The position numbers and the translations under genes are program-made. A DNA stretch of 64,000 nt from Scytalidium lignicola (taxonomy: Eukaryota > Ascomycota > Leotiomycetes), in NCBI GenBank assembly GCA_002812745.2, contig NCSJ02000180.1, forward strand, positions 1 to 64,000, given 5' to 3'. Positions 1-10,694 of the stretch are shown here, piece after piece. Under the pieces are notes generated by a model. That model worked only from the letters and a program-made list of their open reading frames with translations, did not search any database and was not told where the DNA came from. Numbering within the stretch: position 1 is the first letter of the stretch; every line of letters starts with the position of its first letter.

Positions 1-2012
1 TGATTATTAAATAAATAAATAGACTTCAAAGTTTGATTAAATATAATTATATATTTGTTAAGTTATTGATGTACAGTTTTCGTTGATTTTGCAGTAAATT
101 TCAGTGGGCCGGTAGACCGGGTGGGCCGGTGGACTGGGAATTACGTTATAAAGGTTACGTAGAAGAGTAATCGTTTTAAGCGTGGCAGTTGAGATGTATT
201 CAAGAAAATACTTTACTCTAACTCTGAAAAGACCTCACCCTACGGAGGAGGGGCGAAGTGTAGATATGTCTTGTTTTCCGGAATAAAGGTTAATCCTTTC
301 CTAGGCAAAGCTTTTAGCTGAGAGTCATCAGAGTGTAATAGGCAAAGATATCAATATAGTAGTAGAGCACATCTGTGCCCCAGTTCCGCTTGGTGGACTA
401 TCGGCAGTCTTACATTATCGGGATACCTTACAAGGTCACCAGTAGGCCAAGGTCACTAAACTCGTCTTCACCTACAACTCTAGCTACGATTATCTTCTAT
501 CATTTATTTTGGTGCTGCTGTGCCGCAGGAGCTCAAAGAAACTTGAAGCTTGGCAAACTTCGGTAAAGTCAATGTTTTCGCAAACAGCAGAGCCACGTAT
601 AATTTTATGATATGGTGTTGACGAGTAGACGCGGTACACCTACCTAGAAGGGTTCTAACATTAAAATTAGATACTATGTTAGCCATGATAAGTTACAAAT
701 CTTCCAGTCTAGATCAATCAACTAACCTCTTTACTCCCCAGCTTATTACGATGCTTCACAGTTTTATCGCCTTCCTCTTTTGGCATAGCTACTATGCGCT
801 GGAGATCCCTGCTTTAACGGTCTTCGACCACCTCCACCGGAGGCTCTGATCATTATCCAATCTGATAATTACTGTTGAACAGGTTACATAGGCCGATCGT
901 AATAGGTTCCCATATAGAATATATATAAATTGACTACTAAATAACTACTGTACAGTTGGGTAAGTATGGCCATATATATACTATTACATGATCCCACTCT
1001 AGAGCCCTGTATAGCTGAATATTAGCTATATGGCCTGTACAGCTGAACCATCATATTCAACAATTACAATGGAAAAGGCTGGATGGACCCCACACAGTAG
1101 TCGAGGCCTAAAACGAAGAATGTGGAGCTAACACAAAATAGACCCGCTATGAGGCACGCTACAGTTGCATCCATGCCCTGCCACAGTAATAGGTGTGATG
1201 ACTGCGGATTTCAATCCTGCGCAGAGGTCTGCTCTCCTGCTCAGACTAGTAGTGCTAGATTATGGTAGATTATGATAAGAAGAGGGAAACTGTAGACAAT
1301 CATGGCCGTAGTTGTAGAAGTCCTTGTAAGGCTGGCATAGTCTAACTGTTGCCCAGGAAGGGATGGCTTCTGAAAAATAGCTAATTCATAAGAGTAATGC
1401 CAAGAATAATTGAGAGTGCCTTAAAGAAGTCTGAGAGAATGAGAAAGTCTGCTGCAGAAAATTTAGGAAGGGAGGAGAAAAGGAATATATAAAGACGAAC
1501 CGAGGAAGTCTCACTCGAAAACCCGCAAATCCATAGAAGTCAATGTGAAGCTTACTAATTTGCGTACTGAAAATGATGAAGATGTGCAAATCAATATTGT
1601 TTTGAAAGCAATGCTGATGTTCTCCCTCACAGAGAAACAAAGTGAGTCCTTGCGCGAACACCTTGGAGAGTCTGTATTCCCGAGTTTGGGATACAGATAT
1701 TATTTCCGAGAAGCGTAGATGGGTTATAAAAGTAAATATCTTCAAAAAGAAAACTGCTTTCTTTACGATATACTAGAGTCCATAGGTTAATACATGCATG
1801 AGATTTGCCTGAGGTTTTAGCAGGAAGGACAAAGGTACGAGTGCGAGTACGAGGGTGAGAAGTGCCTAACAACTTTTAGCAAAACGCTGATTAAGAAAAT
1901 TTATCCATCCCAAGTTTCAGGGGCAAATCTAGCAGACCGCGAAAACCGTTTTCTCTTCCAATTCCCGCATGTGATTCATGTCCTCAGCTATTAAATCGCT
2001 AGGTTGCTCATC
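1..2012. other. Gene-poor left flank
   Basis: I see no supportable gene here. The stretch is moderately AT-rich, and its short open frames (the longest on the minus strand between 1386 and 1872) have no recognisable motif. It contains a short direct repeat of a GGGCCGGT motif near 105-140 and one copy of a dispersed repeat at 893-1062, listed separately. Confidence 0.5.
893..1062 (+). repeat. Dispersed repeat, copy 1
   Basis: This stretch is clearly similar, in the same orientation, to 36905-37093. Both begin CCGATCGTAATA, then share AGAATATAT, AACTACTGTACAGT, GCCATATATATA, a (TGTA/TGTG)CAGCTGAA box and CATATTCAACA in the same order. No coding potential is visible. It is probably a non-autonomous mobile or relic element; the class is unknown. 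Confidence 0.6.
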
Positions 2013-2762
2013 ATGACCCCGAAGAGCCTCCTAGTAGCCATTGCTCTAGTCTCTGCAACCTTTGCGCAATGGATCTACCCTCCGCCACTCCCTTCTGGCA
2101 AAACGCTATCTCATTACGCGACTGGTGCGGTTACCTCGAATATCACCTACTCGACTGGTGACTCCATCCTTGGCAGTTTTGAACCTGCCAAAGTAGACCT
2201 ATATATTTTGTACCGATGTACACATGTGCCTGTGACAACTCCAATTTACCCGTCAAACCTCAGCATCAGCTCCTCAGACCCTACCGTGGCCTCAGATGGC
2301 ACATGGGAGTGGCCGTGGACATATCTGTCCTGGGCGTACACCAACGCCTACACTCCGGGTCAAGATGTCCTCTACTTTACGGGGATTCCTAACCCTAATA
2401 CAACCGGTTCTCTGTGTTGGTTCGAATTATCTACAGGCACGGACGCCACAAGTCAGCAATCTCCATTCAATCGCTCAATTACTCTGAACGGTAGCGATAC
2501 TGCACACCACTTTGTCACCATGCCATTCAATATTAGGACTGCTGCGACAGTAAATACTACCTGGACCACTGGTGGACAGAACGCATCACAATTATACCCT
2601 GGTCGTCTCAGTTTCACTATTTCTGGTGGAATATTGCCAACATCGACGGCGTCAGCAGATAAAGCCAGTTCCACAGCGAACGACGCCAGCTCACATATTG
2701 ACATTGGTTATGTGCAGACTATCGCTTTATCAGTGATAGCGGTTAGCATTATGTCCCTTTAG
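2013..2762 (+). CDS. Secreted, probably GPI-anchored surface protein
   Basis: The protein has 249 residues from the ATG at 2013; an in-frame TTG nine bases upstream is not a start I would use. The N-terminus is a signal peptide (basic start, then LLVAIALVSATFA, with likely cleavage before QW). The middle is rich in Ser/Thr/Asn with many N-glycosylation sequons, and it has a few Cys. The C-terminus is a Ser/Ala-rich linker followed by a hydrophobic tail (ALSVIAVSIMSL) with no charged end, the layout of a GPI-anchor signal. This predicts a glycoprotein on the plasma membrane or cell wall. I do not recognise the family. It is a single exon with no frame damage, standing alone between gene-poor stretches. 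Confidence 0.75.
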   Translation: MTPKSLLVAIALVSATFAQWIYPPPLPSGKTLSHYATGAVTSNITYSTGDSILGSFEPAKVDLYILYRCTHVPVTTPIYPSNLSISSSDPTVASDGTWEWPWTYLSWAYTNAYTPGQDVLYFTGIPNPNTTGSLCWFELSTGTDATSQQSPFNRSITLNGSDTAHHFVTMPFNIRTAATVNTTWTTGGQNASQLYPGRLSFTISGGILPTSTASADKASSTANDASSHIDIGYVQTIALSVIAVSIMSL

Positions 2763-4471
2763 AGCATTGATATGTTGTGTAAAATAGCGTTAGATGCATT
2801 ACTGATATTTATCCATCAATATAACTTGTAAAATTGCATCTGTAATGTAGAATATAGCTTGATTTAAACATTATTAGAGCACCCTAAGAAGGGGTTGAAT
2901 AGGTCTTCAATTATGATGCAGATTCAACTTGTAAGACAATTTATATTTTTCGATTGTCTCATTTTACCTGTATTCCATCAGCATCACAGTGTTCTACATG
3001 AGAGATCAATCATCAACGCAACGACTATGCCCTTTTACGGGATTCACCCAATCCTACTATTCATGTACGAACAAATTCTTACGAGGCCTGGCAAAAAAAA
3101 ATAATAATACTCTTTTACAAGATGAGATCTTGAACCTTCCTCTGGTCAAGGTTAGGCGCATTACGGCGCGAAAATTTGCCCATTCTTTTCTATCGCCGGC
3201 AAAGATCCCTTTCCCCATTAATAGCATCAGAGCTCGATGTCAATCAGCATGGTGCTCGCAATCCTAAAAAAGACCAGAGAGAGCCACCTCGATGTTTGCA
3301 GACTCGTCTGTCTAGAGCCGTTGGTTAACCAATTGTTGTTTGGGAACGAAGATGCGACCATAGTCATTAAATATGAAGTTGAAAATGAGAATTTTACTCT
3401 CAGGGAGAGGCTTCAATATACTCATGATTTCGGGAATCCCCAAAAATGGTCGCTAAACCTCGTATACTTGTTCGCAGTTATGTTTCTTGGAGATTCTAAA
3501 AGTCTTTTGTTGGGGCGCAAAAGAGAGAAACGATAATAGGAGATATCGTTGGAAAGACGAGCCAAATCTCCAAGTATTTAAGATGCGATGATTGAAGCGT
3601 GCTAGCAAGCAAGCGTGAGGTATACTCGCAGCTACACATCTGCGGGGGACATTTTGCAGACCTTCGTAATTAGGAAAATTGAAGCCAGGGGAAGTGTGGT
3701 TCACTGGCGAATTTTGAGTGGCATTCAGTTGAGTCCAGACTCCAGGGCCATTCTCCAATTACCGGTAGGATATACTAAGTTATAAGTATGCGCCAAAAGT
3801 TTACAATTGGCAAGTTCGACGATTTCATTATGTATCTGTACTTTATAAATATATTATGGAATATTGCTCCTTTTGTTGGAATGTTTTGTTATACTTGAAC
3901 ATGAGAAACAAGGACCGTAGTTAGAAGACCCCCTTCTATAGCAAAAATTGACTCGCATTAATCTGATGTTGCAACTAGTGAAGAATAATAGTGTTATGGT
4001 TAAAATAATAAATTTTATCCTTAAAGTCATATCCAATTTTACCCTTCTAATTTTAAAAGACCACAAGTAAATATCCTAGATAAAATGATTATAATAATTT
4101 ATAGGCTTCATATTCATCTAAGTTCACCAAGTATTTGACTCCTTTAGCGTGCATACCCAAGTTAGGGCTTATGCTAACTTCATAGTAATAACCAACTAAT
4201 TAGTATCCTACTTACTTTGTCTACAAACTTATAACCCTAGTTTCTACTCTAGAAGAGTAGGAGCTCAAGGCACTAGGGTCACGATGCCGTTACCTAATGA
4301 GATGGTTACCGCCCATATTAGTAGATTTAACTCGCGTCATGTTAATTATAAATTCATTTCTCGGCGCTGGTCGATTCGACTTTTTACAGCTGCCTCGACC
4401 CGCAGGGCGCCAGTATCTTGTGAACGTTACGACTCTCTCGTCATCCAACGTCTCGAGATCTTCGAAATAAG
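2763..4471. other. AT-rich spacer
   Basis: No gene is supported. Several open frames of 60-100 codons occur on both strands, but they lack motifs and overlap each other. AT content rises toward 3800-4250. Confidence 0.5.
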
Positions 4472-5494
4472 ATGGCCCGCTACAGTCATGACCAAGTCCA
4501 GCAATACCTAGACTACATCTCCGTTCCTGTAGAAGAACGTGCCTTCGCCTATGCGGGAGACCCTGAGGAAAGGCTCCAGTTCTTGAAAAGGCTCATTTAT
4601 TTCCAGTTGGCCAAAGTCCCGTTCGAGAATCTGAGCCTACACTATTCCCCAGACCGAACCATTTCCATGGATATCCATCATCTCTTCGATAAAATGGTAA
4701 CGCGACAGAATGGCCGAGGAGGGTATTGTATGGAAATTAACACATTCTTTGCTTCGATCCTCAGAAGCCTCAACTTCGATGTAATTTCGGTGGGAGGCCG
4801 AATCTCTAACGCTATGAAGCCAGGTGGACGGATCCTCGATATGAGTGAATTGGAGTTTGGAAGCTGGTATGTGTTAAAGTCCTTGACTTTGAGTATGTGG
4901 TCGACTGATGATCCTAACAGGTCGCACATACTTAACATTGTGACAGTCGGCAGACAGAGATTTTTTGTTGATTGTGGCTTTGGCAGCAACGGTCCGACCT
5001 TGCCAGTCCCCCTCCAGGATGGCTTTACTTGTCGGAATACCGGGGACAGCTCGGGTGGAACTGAGCTTTGTCTTCAGCGTAAGCATATCCCAGGAAACAC
5101 TCACAATACGGCCAATCAGCTTCTCTGGATCTATAATGTCCGGTTTGACGAGACCGGACCGTGGATCCCACGTTACTGTTTCCCCGAACTGGAATTTCTA
5201 CCTAACGATTTTTTCGCGATGAACTTTTTCGTTAGCAACAGTCCCACCTCATGGTTCACACACAAGATAGTCTGCATGAAGTTCATCGTTGATCATGATA
5301 CTGGAACTGTTCTTGGGGAAATTGCGCTCTTTGAAACCGTTGTCAAGGAACGGAGATACGGGAAGAGTAAGACCTTAATGGAGATCAAGAGTGAAGAGAA
5401 TCGAGTGGAGGCTTTGAGAAAGTACTTCAATATAAAGCTAAGCTTGCCAGAGATCAATGGGATCAAAGACGTGGTGACAATGATTAGGCAATAA
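4472..5494 (+). CDS. Arylamine N-acetyltransferase (NAT)
   Basis: Transfers an acetyl or related acyl group from CoA to arylamines; fungal relatives also acylate amine breakdown products of plant defence compounds. The catalytic triad is visible: Cys86 in the motif RGGYCMEIN, His in HILNIV, and Asp in FFVDCGFGSNGP. The genomic frame is open throughout, but 4867-4920 is almost certainly a 54-nt intron (GTATGT donor, CTAAC branch, CAG acceptor). Its removal joins GSW to SHILNIV, which restores the usual spacing before the catalytic His and gives 322 residues instead of 340. The start is the ATG at 4472. Neighbours on the right are a regulator remnant and a monooxygenase/methyltransferase pair. 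The family call is firm; the substrate is unknown. Confidence 0.92.
   Translation: MARYSHDQVQQYLDYISVPVEERAFAYAGDPEERLQFLKRLIYFQLAKVPFENLSLHYSPDRTISMDIHHLFDKMVTRQNGRGGYCMEINTFFASILRSLNFDVISVGGRISNAMKPGGRILDMSELEFGSWYVLKSLTLSMWSTDDPNRSHILNIVTVGRQRFFVDCGFGSNGPTLPVPLQDGFTCRNTGDSSGGTELCLQRKHIPGNTHNTANQLLWIYNVRFDETGPWIPRYCFPELEFLPNDFFAMNFFVSNSPTSWFTHKIVCMKFIVDHDTGTVLGEIALFETVVKERRYGKSKTLMEIKSEENRVEALRKYFNIKLSLPEINGIKDVVTMIRQ
4867..4920 (+). other. In-frame intron inside the NAT gene
   Basis: The donor is GTATGT, the branch-like CTAAC lies just before CAG, the length is 54 nt (a multiple of three) and there is no stop. Left in, it adds 18 residues directly before the catalytic His that NAT enzymes do not have. 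Confidence 0.8.
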
Positions 5495-6016
5495 CTGCGT
5501 TACTGAGTCATTTGTCCAATATGGCCTCGACTATATTCCACTCGTTTCTAGTTCAATGTCCCAAGAACGACACAATTTGATGAACTTGAAGATAATATCC
5601 TATAAATTATATTATATAAAAGGACGATGAGTAGGAGAAGTGGCAATGTTACAACCACGTCATGATTCGCAAGAGAAGTTTCATACAAATAAAGCTAACT
5701 TAGATTTTCAAGAAATTAGCAGGATTAAAGTTAATGCTAATTATTTAGAAAGGCTTGTTTGCTCCTAGCTACTTTAATTATTAACAAATAAAATTAAAGG
5801 ATAATATTAACGAATCGTATTATAGAATCAGTTTCACAACTTTTGGTATAACCCACTCTTAGTTTCGCTATTACCATTGACATCGATCCCTCCGACATCC
5901 TCCTCACACCCAAATTTAGTACGCAAAGAGGTCCCCTCAATATCGCAGATTGTATCACACGCCATGCACTATCCGCTCTTAATTGTTTCTTTCACTGTAT
6001 CTGACGCACTAATCCC
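5495..6016. other. AT-rich spacer
   Basis: Nothing coding is supported. Positions 5560-5820 are strongly AT-rich. Codons similar to the N-terminal side of the following regulator fragment may persist in 5850-6010, but no continuous frame links them. Confidence 0.4.
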
Positions 6017-6328
6017 ATGCTCTTACAAGGCTACATAGAACGTGATGTTAAGCATCTTATTGCACATGATCAAGCCACAGAGTTAATCAATCTGAACACA
6101 GGAGGTATCCTCTGGCCCGGCTTCATTGCGGCATGTGAGGCAAACAGCGCATACTTACGACGCTGTACGCTCGCATGTTTATATAATTCTGGTTCCTATG
6201 GCTTTAGAAATTGTGAATCCGCTGTTAGCATCTCAAAGGAAGTATGGCGTAGGAGAGACGGTGGTCTAGGTGATGTCAGCTGGGTCGATATGCTCCGTAA
6301 ATGGGGAATACAGCTGGTCTTAACTTGA
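6017..6328 (+). pseudogene. C-terminal remnant of a fungal Zn2Cys6-type regulator
   Basis: The frame encodes 103 residues that resemble the C-terminal end of the fungal-specific transcription factor domain of the arginine-metabolism-regulator type. The motif LWPGFIAACEA, a short loop, and a closing KEVWRRRD ... SWVDMLRKWGI pattern are typical of that end. The DNA-binding Zn2Cys6 cluster and the several hundred residues that should precede it are absent, so this is a truncated relic and not a working regulator. The ATG at 6017 lies inside the domain and need not be a true start. It may once have controlled the neighbouring enzyme genes; that is inference. Confidence 0.55.
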
Positions 6329-6897
6329 GTTGATATATGTAATATTGGTGTGTATTTTATATAGTAAGCGGACATTAGATTAACTAGTTACGAAGTATTA
6401 GAACGAATTGGTTTAGATATCGACCAGAACAGATATGAGTCTTATTGAAGATTTGTTATTGTAGTTTGATTCTCGATCACTACAGCGGGCTGGACAATGG
6501 AACGACAGTAGTTGTTATTAAGACTTAATAAAAACTGCCGCATAGATGAGGAGCCGATGGTGAATTCCAACGATTGGACTGTGGTTTGTATTAAAAATGC
6601 CAATTTAGGCGTAGTATAGGAGAGCCCATAATGTTTTGACGGCAATCATAGGCGGGAGGATTAATCTCAAGGCAGGGATCTAGGTGTAAATTATGTCGGC
6701 GTAATGTGGTATAATTTGAAATAAGTCACGAAAGTCGGACAGATTTGATAATCATTAAAGTTGTACTGATACCCAAAATGATGACAGTAACGAAGGCGAG
6801 CTTACGATATTTCTGAGCTCGAAGAGTAAATTATCAAGGAGGAAGGTAATAAATACTAAGTTTTTGAAAGATTAAAATTAAATCCTATTCACTTTTG
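6329..6897. other. Spacer
   Basis: No gene is supported. It is AT-rich and contains the 3' flank of the minus-strand monooxygenase. Confidence 0.4.
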
Positions 6898-8352
6898 CTA
6901 GTTACTCATATCTGACTTATCTAATGACCTCTTTAATATCGGAGAATCCATGAGCTGATCCCAATTAAGCATCATAATGGCATTCTGCTTCGATATCAGG
7001 ACCTCATCTGCACCCCTTCTGACCACCTCGTCGCTATAAGCCGTGATTGCACTCTTCAAGCTAACTGCTCCCGAAGCCACTTTCTTCATCGCATCAACGA
7101 AGTGACTTGCATCGCAGATTGCATGATTCAAGCCCTGGCCACGGTCTGTGAACATTAGTCTATGTGAACCCTTGCTCAAATACTACGTTGTACAAAACTT
7201 ACGAGGGGTCATTGGATGTGCGGCATCCCCAGCTAATGTAACTCTTCCATCGTGATTATCCCAGGGAACTGGAACCCAATAAGCCATCCTGTCATAAGTA
7301 ACATTTGTATCGTCCGGCATCCACAGGGCTGCAGAACGAAAAGGCTCACACATAACCGACGCCTTTTGTTTTAATTCTGCAAGACGTCCTGCGCTATCCA
7401 GCGATTCATCCTGTTTGCCCAACCAGCTATTAACGACCTGGAATCGCCAGTGTGCTGGATCTTCTGGATCAGGAACATCTTGAACTAGGAGGGTGTCAGT
7501 ACCTGGGTTACACGATGTTCAAGACAACGTACTTGATAGGAAGGAAAGAAGTCCAGGTCGGACCGCAAGACTAAATACAGGATGTGCACTTCGAATAAAT
7601 CGCGCTTTCTCCGCATCTCCGTACGTGACAGCTACATTGGAATGCACAATCTCCATCGGTGTCACTTCTGCCTCTGAACCTAAGATGATCTCGCGGACCT
7701 TGGACCTAGGGCCATCGGTTCCAATAATAAGAGTCCCCGTAGCACGCTCTCCATTTGCAAAGATAACAGTAGCTCCGTCCTCGTCGTACTGTACGTCAAC
7801 AAGTTCATAACCATACTAATTTTGACTATCAGTAGCATTCGGCAACAATTTCCAGCTCACACATGCCTTAATGTCTATGCCCTGGCTGCAGAACGCCCTC
7901 ATCTTCCTCCTGGACACCCTGATGATCCTTGGAATAGGCATAGCCTTCAATATTGTCCCATCCAAACCATTATATATTCTCATTTCGTCGTGCTCGGGCG
8001 CATCTAAAAAGGGATCATTCTGCGTCTCCTTCAATTTCGTCCTTAGATCGGGAGGAAGGAGGGCTTCGAGCTGCGGCAGCGACCAGTGTATTCCCAAGCT
8101 CCACTCGCGCGGTCGGTAGTGTGATGCTGAGGACTCGGATTCAAAGATAGAGAAATTTATCCCAGCCTGGCGACACAATTTCTCGTTAGTAGAGAGCGCA
8201 GACTTTAGTTAAGATATAACTCCTGCACTGTACCTGCTCTAGGCCATGAGCAATCAGGAGGCCCGTCACTCCTGTAAATGGCATGTCAATTCCTGGGCTC
8301 ATCGTACACCACTGCACCACATCATACCTGCGCCAATGATAAGGACATGCAT
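6898..8352 (-). CDS. FAD-dependent monooxygenase, six exons
   Basis: Flavoprotein aromatic-hydroxylase family: uses FAD and NAD(P)H to hydroxylate or epoxidise small, often aromatic or polyketide, substrates. The raw frames look broken, but splicing gives one clean 391-residue protein. Exons are 8328-8352, 8234-8271, 7867-8166, 7533-7815, 7203-7484 and 6898-7145; they total 1176 nt and all five junctions keep frame. Splicing exon 1 to exon 2 builds the Rossmann motif GAGVTG (residues 7-12). The DG motif lies in IIGTDGPRSK, and the last junction completes GDAAHPMTPHRGQGLN, the second FAD-binding signature. Intron 3 (7816-7866) uses a GC-AG pair. The gene is divergent from the methyltransferase across a 550-bp gap, so the two may share control. 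Substrate unknown. Confidence 0.88.
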
Positions 8353-8902
8353 GTTGTTATTTACAGGTAAAGTCACGTTTGCGCCCAGTAAAAAAAAACA
8401 CGCGATCGTAAAACTGCAAGATAGTATCAATTGATATTGATATTGATATATACAAAACCACGTCGAGGCGCGAGGGAGCTAAGGAGGGCGAGACGACCGG
8501 CAAAAACGGACTTAGCCATGCCTTTCTAACTGATGATGAATTAGTGCGCTTCCAAGATTCGAAAAAGGAGGGGGCGTTGATTGCGAACAATTCCAGGAAA
8601 GCGCACGGCTCAATTGTGGTTGGCTCAATTCAGTAAGCGTTGGTCGAAACCCTTCGCATCCGTTGATAACGTGTGCTGTAAGCATTTTCTCGCAACCTCA
8701 ACGGCTTCTCTCGGTCCTCAACGCAACAAGCCATCTCATAGCCCAGAGGAGACCCCATCCCAGGCGGCAAAGCGAGAAATACGGAAATCCAGCTGTTGAT
8801 AGAAGGAGCTACCGACATGGGAACCTAAGAACGACAGTCTGCCTCTGCCTCCACCGCCACCGAGAGAGGGAACTTAAAAGCAACAAACACCGTTTCACGA
8901 CA
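8353..8902. promoter_or_regulatory. Shared divergent promoter region
   Basis: This 550-bp gap separates the start codons of the minus-strand monooxygenase and the plus-strand methyltransferase. It contains a run of TTGATA-type repeats at about 8428-8452 (ATTGATATTGATATTGATAT) and no convincing ORF. A bidirectional promoter is inferred from layout only. Confidence 0.45.
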
Positions 8903-10694
8903 ATGCCGACCGAGGATAATTGTCTACCATTATCTGGAGAGGCTTCTCTCGAGCAACTGGTTTGCAACCGTGAAGCTAACTACAAGGATCACGTCTTTGC
9001 TCACAGGGATTAGGCCCACGGACTACAAGGGAGCCAACAAGATGCAGCGCTTCATGCTTACCCCGACGACGACTCCGCGGTCCAACATTTATCGCAGGAT
9101 GAGGACAGCAGCGGTAATGCTGTAAGAGCTATTTATTAGTCCCTATCTCGTAGTTCGACGCCTCTTGCTAATATTTGTTTTGTTGTTTTAGGATGACGAC
9201 ACGTATAGTGACTACAATGACGATTACGCGTTAGTTTCTCTGTCTAATTTCACGAATCACAACGGGTATTGAATAAGGTTCTTTAGGTCGAGCTTTTATA
9301 CAAGCATCTTGAGCGAAGCAACAGACTATTATTGGGAGAATGGAAGGAGGTATCATGCACATCAAGGCGGCCGTAAGCAACCTTCAATAAATGAATATAC
9401 CAGTGAACCTCTTCTAATCTGCGGATCTCTTCCCAGGATATCTATTGCCCAACGATGAGGTATGCCTTAACATTAGATGGAAGTTGAGCAGTAGATTGAC
9501 TAGCTGATAGGTCGAACTCGACCGGGAAGACATGAAACATCACGAGTGGATGCTGATAACAGACTTTCGGCTACACTTTTCCCCTATCGGTGATAATCCT
9601 CAACGAATACTTGATCTTGGCACAGGCACAGGTAAGAGACCCTATGGATACGAGTTGATATACTGAAGCTAAAATATATCTAGGGATATGGGCTATGCAA
9701 GCCGGTAATTCTCTTTCTACATAAATTTCTAGTGCTAGCTAGGTAGCTGATAAGAATAGCTGATCGCTATCCATCTGCCGAGGTTATTGGTACAGGTGTG
9801 CACCCTTCCGTCAAATTTCCTACTAGCTTAACACTGAAAGATTTTTAGATATATCTCCTGTTCAACCTACAATGTAACTGCCCGGCAAATTCTCACATAT
9901 TGTATAATATCCTCATTAAGTTTTAGGGTGCCTCCGAACTTAACTTTTGAAGTTGATGATCTAGAAGCGGAATGGCTATATAGACCAGGAACATTTGACC
10001 TTGTTCATGTTCGATTCATGTTTATTGCTATCAAAGACTACCCAGCAATGTTAGATCAAGCGTATAAGTCAGTATTATAATCTTAAAACACCCTATTCAC
10101 TAACACCATCAAGGACCTTGAAACCAGGTGGATACGTTGAGCTTTCAGAATTGGGAGTCACTCCACAAGCTATGAACACAAACTACCCGCCACCATTGCA
10201 GATCTTCCGATGGCTTGACCTCTATGATGAAGCAATGAAGAAGATGGGCTTCAGTTTTAGGATAGCACACCATTTTAAGGATATGTTGACTGAAGCTGGA
10301 TTTGTAGATGTAGTTGAGACAAGACTAGAAGTACCATGGGGCCCATGGCACAGTGATAAGAGACTCAAAGCTATAGGGCTTTGGCATATTGGTCGGTGCT
10401 CTACATTCAACAATGAGTTGGTATAATACTAATGCCTCTATAGAACAACTCAAACAAGGCCTACAGGGGATTGTTATGGGACTCTTTACTCGATCTTTGG
10501 GTTGGACGCCAGAGCAAGTTGAACTCTTCCTGATTGAGTTACGCAAACAACTGAATGATAAGAATTATCACCTTCTCGATCATGCGTGAGTATTCATTTT
10601 CTCATAAATACCTCCATCTTAAATTAATACTTATTCATGTTGTAGTTATGTCGTTTATGGCAGAAAACCTCTCGCAAGCAGTAACACCCATTGA
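8903..10694 (+). CDS. LaeA-like SAM-dependent methyltransferase, 13 exons
   Basis: Class I methyltransferase of the large fungal family related to LaeA; members methylate small molecules or act in regulation. Splicing joins 13 exons (1125 nt, 374 residues, frame kept at all 12 junctions): 8903-8959, 9014-9121, 9192-9229, 9287-9372, 9437-9459, 9511-9631, 9684-9704, 9760-9795, 9849-9873, 9927-10067, 10114-10391, 10444-10585, 10646-10694. The family signatures are ENGRRYHA, YLLPNDE, the SAM-binding ILDLGTGTG (residues 137-145), GTDISPVQP, FDLVHVRFM and LKPGGYVE, ending in YVVYGRKP. The first intron is the weak point: it needs a GTTTGC donor and removes an in-frame TAG at 9011-9013. The gene is divergent from the monooxygenase and may share its pathway. 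Confidence 0.85.

Noticed and set aside
3237..3536. 99-codon frame with FTLRERLQYTH
   Set aside because: It weakly recalls the N-terminus of a transporter family, but no helix or further motif follows.
6898..8352. Monooxygenase as pseudogene
   Set aside because: Raw frames are broken, but five introns restore every conserved motif in a single frame, so it is intact.
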